64,000 nucleotides of DNA from Callorhinus ursinus (lineage: Eukaryota; Chordata; Mammalia; Carnivora; Otariidae). Under the pieces are notes generated by a model that worked only from the letters and a program-made list of their open reading frames with translations, was not told the DNA's origin and did no database searches. The translations under genes were made by a program, and so were the position numbers. Position 1 is the first letter of the stretch, and each line of letters begins with the position of its first letter. Positions 61,960-64,000 of the stretch are shown in pieces. The DNA lies in assembly GCF_003265705.1 (NCBI RefSeq), contig NW_020312867.1, positions 11,259,228 to 11,323,227 on the forward strand, given 5' to 3'.

Positions 61960-62220
61960 CCCAGGGACGACGGCGCCCTGCTAACCCCGTGCACCGCTCG
62001 GTACTCCCCCAGCTCCCGCTCCACCCTCCGTTTCCAGCACAACTGAGGACTCGCGCCTCCTCTCCTCCCACAGGAGAAGCCTCAGGAGGGCAGCGCGTCG
62101 CCTCCAGCTACTCTGCCCGGCTGCCTCTGCTGGGAAAAGCAGAGCAGAAGCATTCCCAATGATGGCTCCCTCCGTCGCCTCAAGCCGCACGTACTTAGCG
62201 GCCCTCACTCTGAACTACTC
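61960..62220. promoter_or_regulatory. CpG-enriched stretch, possible alternative promoter or non-coding exon
   Basis: Roughly 20 CpG in about 260 bases (GACGACGGCGCCC, ACCGCTCGG, CTCGCGCC, CAGCGCGTCGCC, CCGTCGCC, GCCGCACG), clearly above the surroundings and with no TATA seen. It lies in the region where upstream SLC23A2 exons could be, but no transcript evidence exists here. Confidence 0.3.
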
Positions 62221-62836
62221 TTTAGACCATCCCATTCCTCTCCGGAATGTTCTTGTCAGTTCTTCCTGCCCTCAGTGTCAAAGCCAAACACCCTCCCCTC
62301 ACCTGCGGACAGAGGTCAAGCTCCCTCGCTCCCTCGTTCCCTAACTGCCAACTACACCGGCTGGGTTTTGCTGGACTTCACACTTCCTCAGTTCCCTCCA
62401 CGACCTGCTGCTTCCTTCCTACGGTCTGTGCGCTCGGCAAGTCTCTTCTGCGACCTCTCTTCTCTCCTCACCCAACCCCCGCTCCACCAAGAGTTCCACG
62501 TCCTCCGCCTCACACACCTGCCCAAGACAAGGAAGAGGGCGCTCTGAAATTCCACCTGCCCCGATGGATTACCTGAGGACTGAAGAGTGGGTTCGCCTAA
62601 ACTGCACTGCAATTACCTGGGGCTGGATGCTGTAATTCTTCTCCAAGTTAACCCCAAGTACACAGTGATCCAAATAATAGGCTCTCCCTGACCTTCAATA
62701 AATGGGAGCCTGTTTCCTGACACTCAATAAACAAAAATAGTACCTGGGAGTAAGTTATATAGCTGGAGTTGTTTTTGTTTTCTTTTCCTGCAAAGGAACG
62801 TGTTCTTCCTAATTCATTAAAAAAACATAGCCATTC

Positions 62837-62957
62837 AGGGGCACCTGGCTGGCTCAGTCGGAAGAGTGAGCAATTCTTGATCTCCGCGCCGTGAGTTCGA
62901 GCCGCACGTTGGGTGTAGAGAGTACTTATATAAATAAAACTTAAAAAAAAAAAAAAA
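62837..62957 (+). mobile_element. Short CAN-SINE (tRNA-like head type)
   Basis: GGGGCACCTGGCTGGCTCAG head, GTGAGTTCGAGCCGCACGTT B-box-like part, short tail with poly-A; flanks GCCATTCA and TCCATTCA. Confidence 0.85.
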
Positions 62958-64000
62958 ATCCATTCAATACAGAGATGCAACCGCTTAGAATCCTATGCCA
63001 CAGATGTACAGCTTTCGTCAGTGTCTGAACCTAACATTTTCATAATCCCCAAACCTTAAAGGATTAAAAAATTAATGTATTCAGCTATAAAAGACTCCAG
63101 CTCTCCATGAAGTTTAATCTGGGTTCCCTACTTTTCTCTGAGGCCCTAAAATTCTGCATAAAAAAAAAGCATAAAAGAGCACACAAAGTCTTGGATGACC
63201 CAGGACTGGACCTCACTCAGAAAGTAAGGTAAAAGAGCACCTGAAAAACAGAACATCTGACATTTCAATTGCTGCAGATCAGGTTTTAAGGTCACTCTTT
63301 CTCACATGTTTAATGAAGGGCACTGCCTTCCAATTCTACAAGTCGCATAAACGCTAACATTTGGTTATTTAAATATTGACAGCGCGGAGAAACTCAGACT
63401 TTGGAGACTTTCTAGTAAGCTGGGCAAACCTGAGCCACAGGCTCCTCACCCACCTACAGAGACACACGCAGACATAGCTATGTATTTGCAGAAAACCAGC
63501 CACAGCCACAGACCGGAGCACACACAGTCACAGCCATGTGTGTGCAGAAACAGACCCCCACAGCACCAGACACACACACAGACACACAGACACTAATTCC
63601 CCAAAGCAGAGCTAATTTACCAAGAAATGGTCTTACCTGCAGAGAGAAATCTTACCCTATCCACAAAAACACTCGTTCATCAGTGTCCAACCCACCCAAC
63701 AACCCAACTCTGTGCTGACATTTGTGCTGGGCTGGGATCGTCCTGATGCTCAGCAGGAGCCGCTTTAGGTGCTGAAGGAATTTCGGCTTTTATAACCCAC
63801 ACAGGCTCACCAAAATTGTATAACCATACCACCTAGTCAGAAATTACACAACAGCCACCACCTGGTTACAAATGGTTACTACATGCTTCTGGTATGGTCT
63901 GCTCACCATCAGTCTGTCACAGGTTTCATGTGGCAGGGTGGATATTCTATTGTGGAAACCAAGCAGTTGCTGGGATTACATTTCTCAAAACCACACAAAT

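Larger units (their letters stand above)
47570..64000 (-). other. SLC23A2: SLC23A2 intron upstream of the first coding exon (16.4 kb, runs to or beyond window end)
   Basis: No non-coding upstream exon could be proved. Contents: L1 relics (48.5, 55.7 and 58.0 kb), a young L1 (50.96-51.63 kb), SINEs (49.2, 49.8, 51.8-52.2, 55.4, 56.4, 60.3, 61.2 and 62.8 kb), MER20-like and MER5-like DNA, MIRs (53.1 and 61.6 kb), an inverted repeat pair (54.3/55.7 kb) and a CpG-dense stretch (61.96-62.22 kb). Nothing recognisable was seen in 52200-53080, 53260-54270, 58370-60340, 62240-62830 and 62960-64000, apart from CA-rich DNA near 63.45-63.6 kb. Confidence 0.75.

Noticed and set aside
62159..62576. Overlapping plus-strand open frames near the CpG-rich stretch
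   Set aside because: C-rich, proline-heavy translations with no domain; an upstream non-coding exon on the minus strand is a more likely content.

Overview
The window is a piece of mammalian nuclear DNA lying entirely inside one gene on the minus strand. The gene is SLC23A2, which encodes SVCT2, the sodium-dependent vitamin C transporter 2. Seven coding exons read consistently from high to low coordinates with GT-AG junctions: 47302-47409, 29910-30008, 22126-22242, 19930-20087, 5315-5403, 4212-4282 and 3096-3277. Together they give 824 coding bases, the first 274 residues plus two bases of codon 275, out of about 650 residues in known SVCT2 proteins. The rest of the protein must lie beyond base 1, and the promoter and non-coding first exon(s) probably lie at or beyond the high-coordinate end. 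No second gene is visible; the many other open frames have no exon structure or recognisable domain.

The host is a carnivore. There are about 32 copies of the tRNA-Lys-derived carnivore SINE (CAN-SINE/SINEC), many with clear target-site duplications, and one 5'-truncated carnivore-type L1 with a perfect 16-base duplication. The youngest SINE copies match neither the dog type (head GGGATCCCTGGGTGGCGCAG) nor the cat type. This points to an arctoid caniform (bear, seal or mustelid group); the species cannot be fixed from this window.

Layout: 1-5403 holds three exons and short introns. 5404-19929 is a 14.5 kb intron, SINE-poor, with old L1, MIR and DNA-transposon remains and an 82-base near-identical duplication. 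19930-22242 holds two exons. 22243-29909 is an intron with a dense cluster of nested SINEs (23.7-25.8 kb). 29910-30008 is one exon, with a CpG-dense patch and a TGACG-containing tandem array just upstream of it. 30009-47301 is a large repeat-rich intron. 47302-47569 is the first coding exon, with 160 bases of 5' UTR that include a short upstream ORF. 47570-64000 is intron upstream of that exon, with an inverted repeat, a young L1, MER20-like DNA and a CpG-dense stretch near 62 kb.

The encoded part covers the cytoplasmic N-terminus, the first membrane segments with the family QH motif, the extracellular loop with both N-glycosylation sequons, and the following membrane segments. I found no previously undescribed system. 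The items most worth a second look are the ~90-base inverted repeat at 54.3/55.8 kb, the 82-base direct duplication at 9.9/12.3 kb, the SINE pile-up at 24 kb, the uORF and the CpG/CRE-like patch near 30.3 kb.
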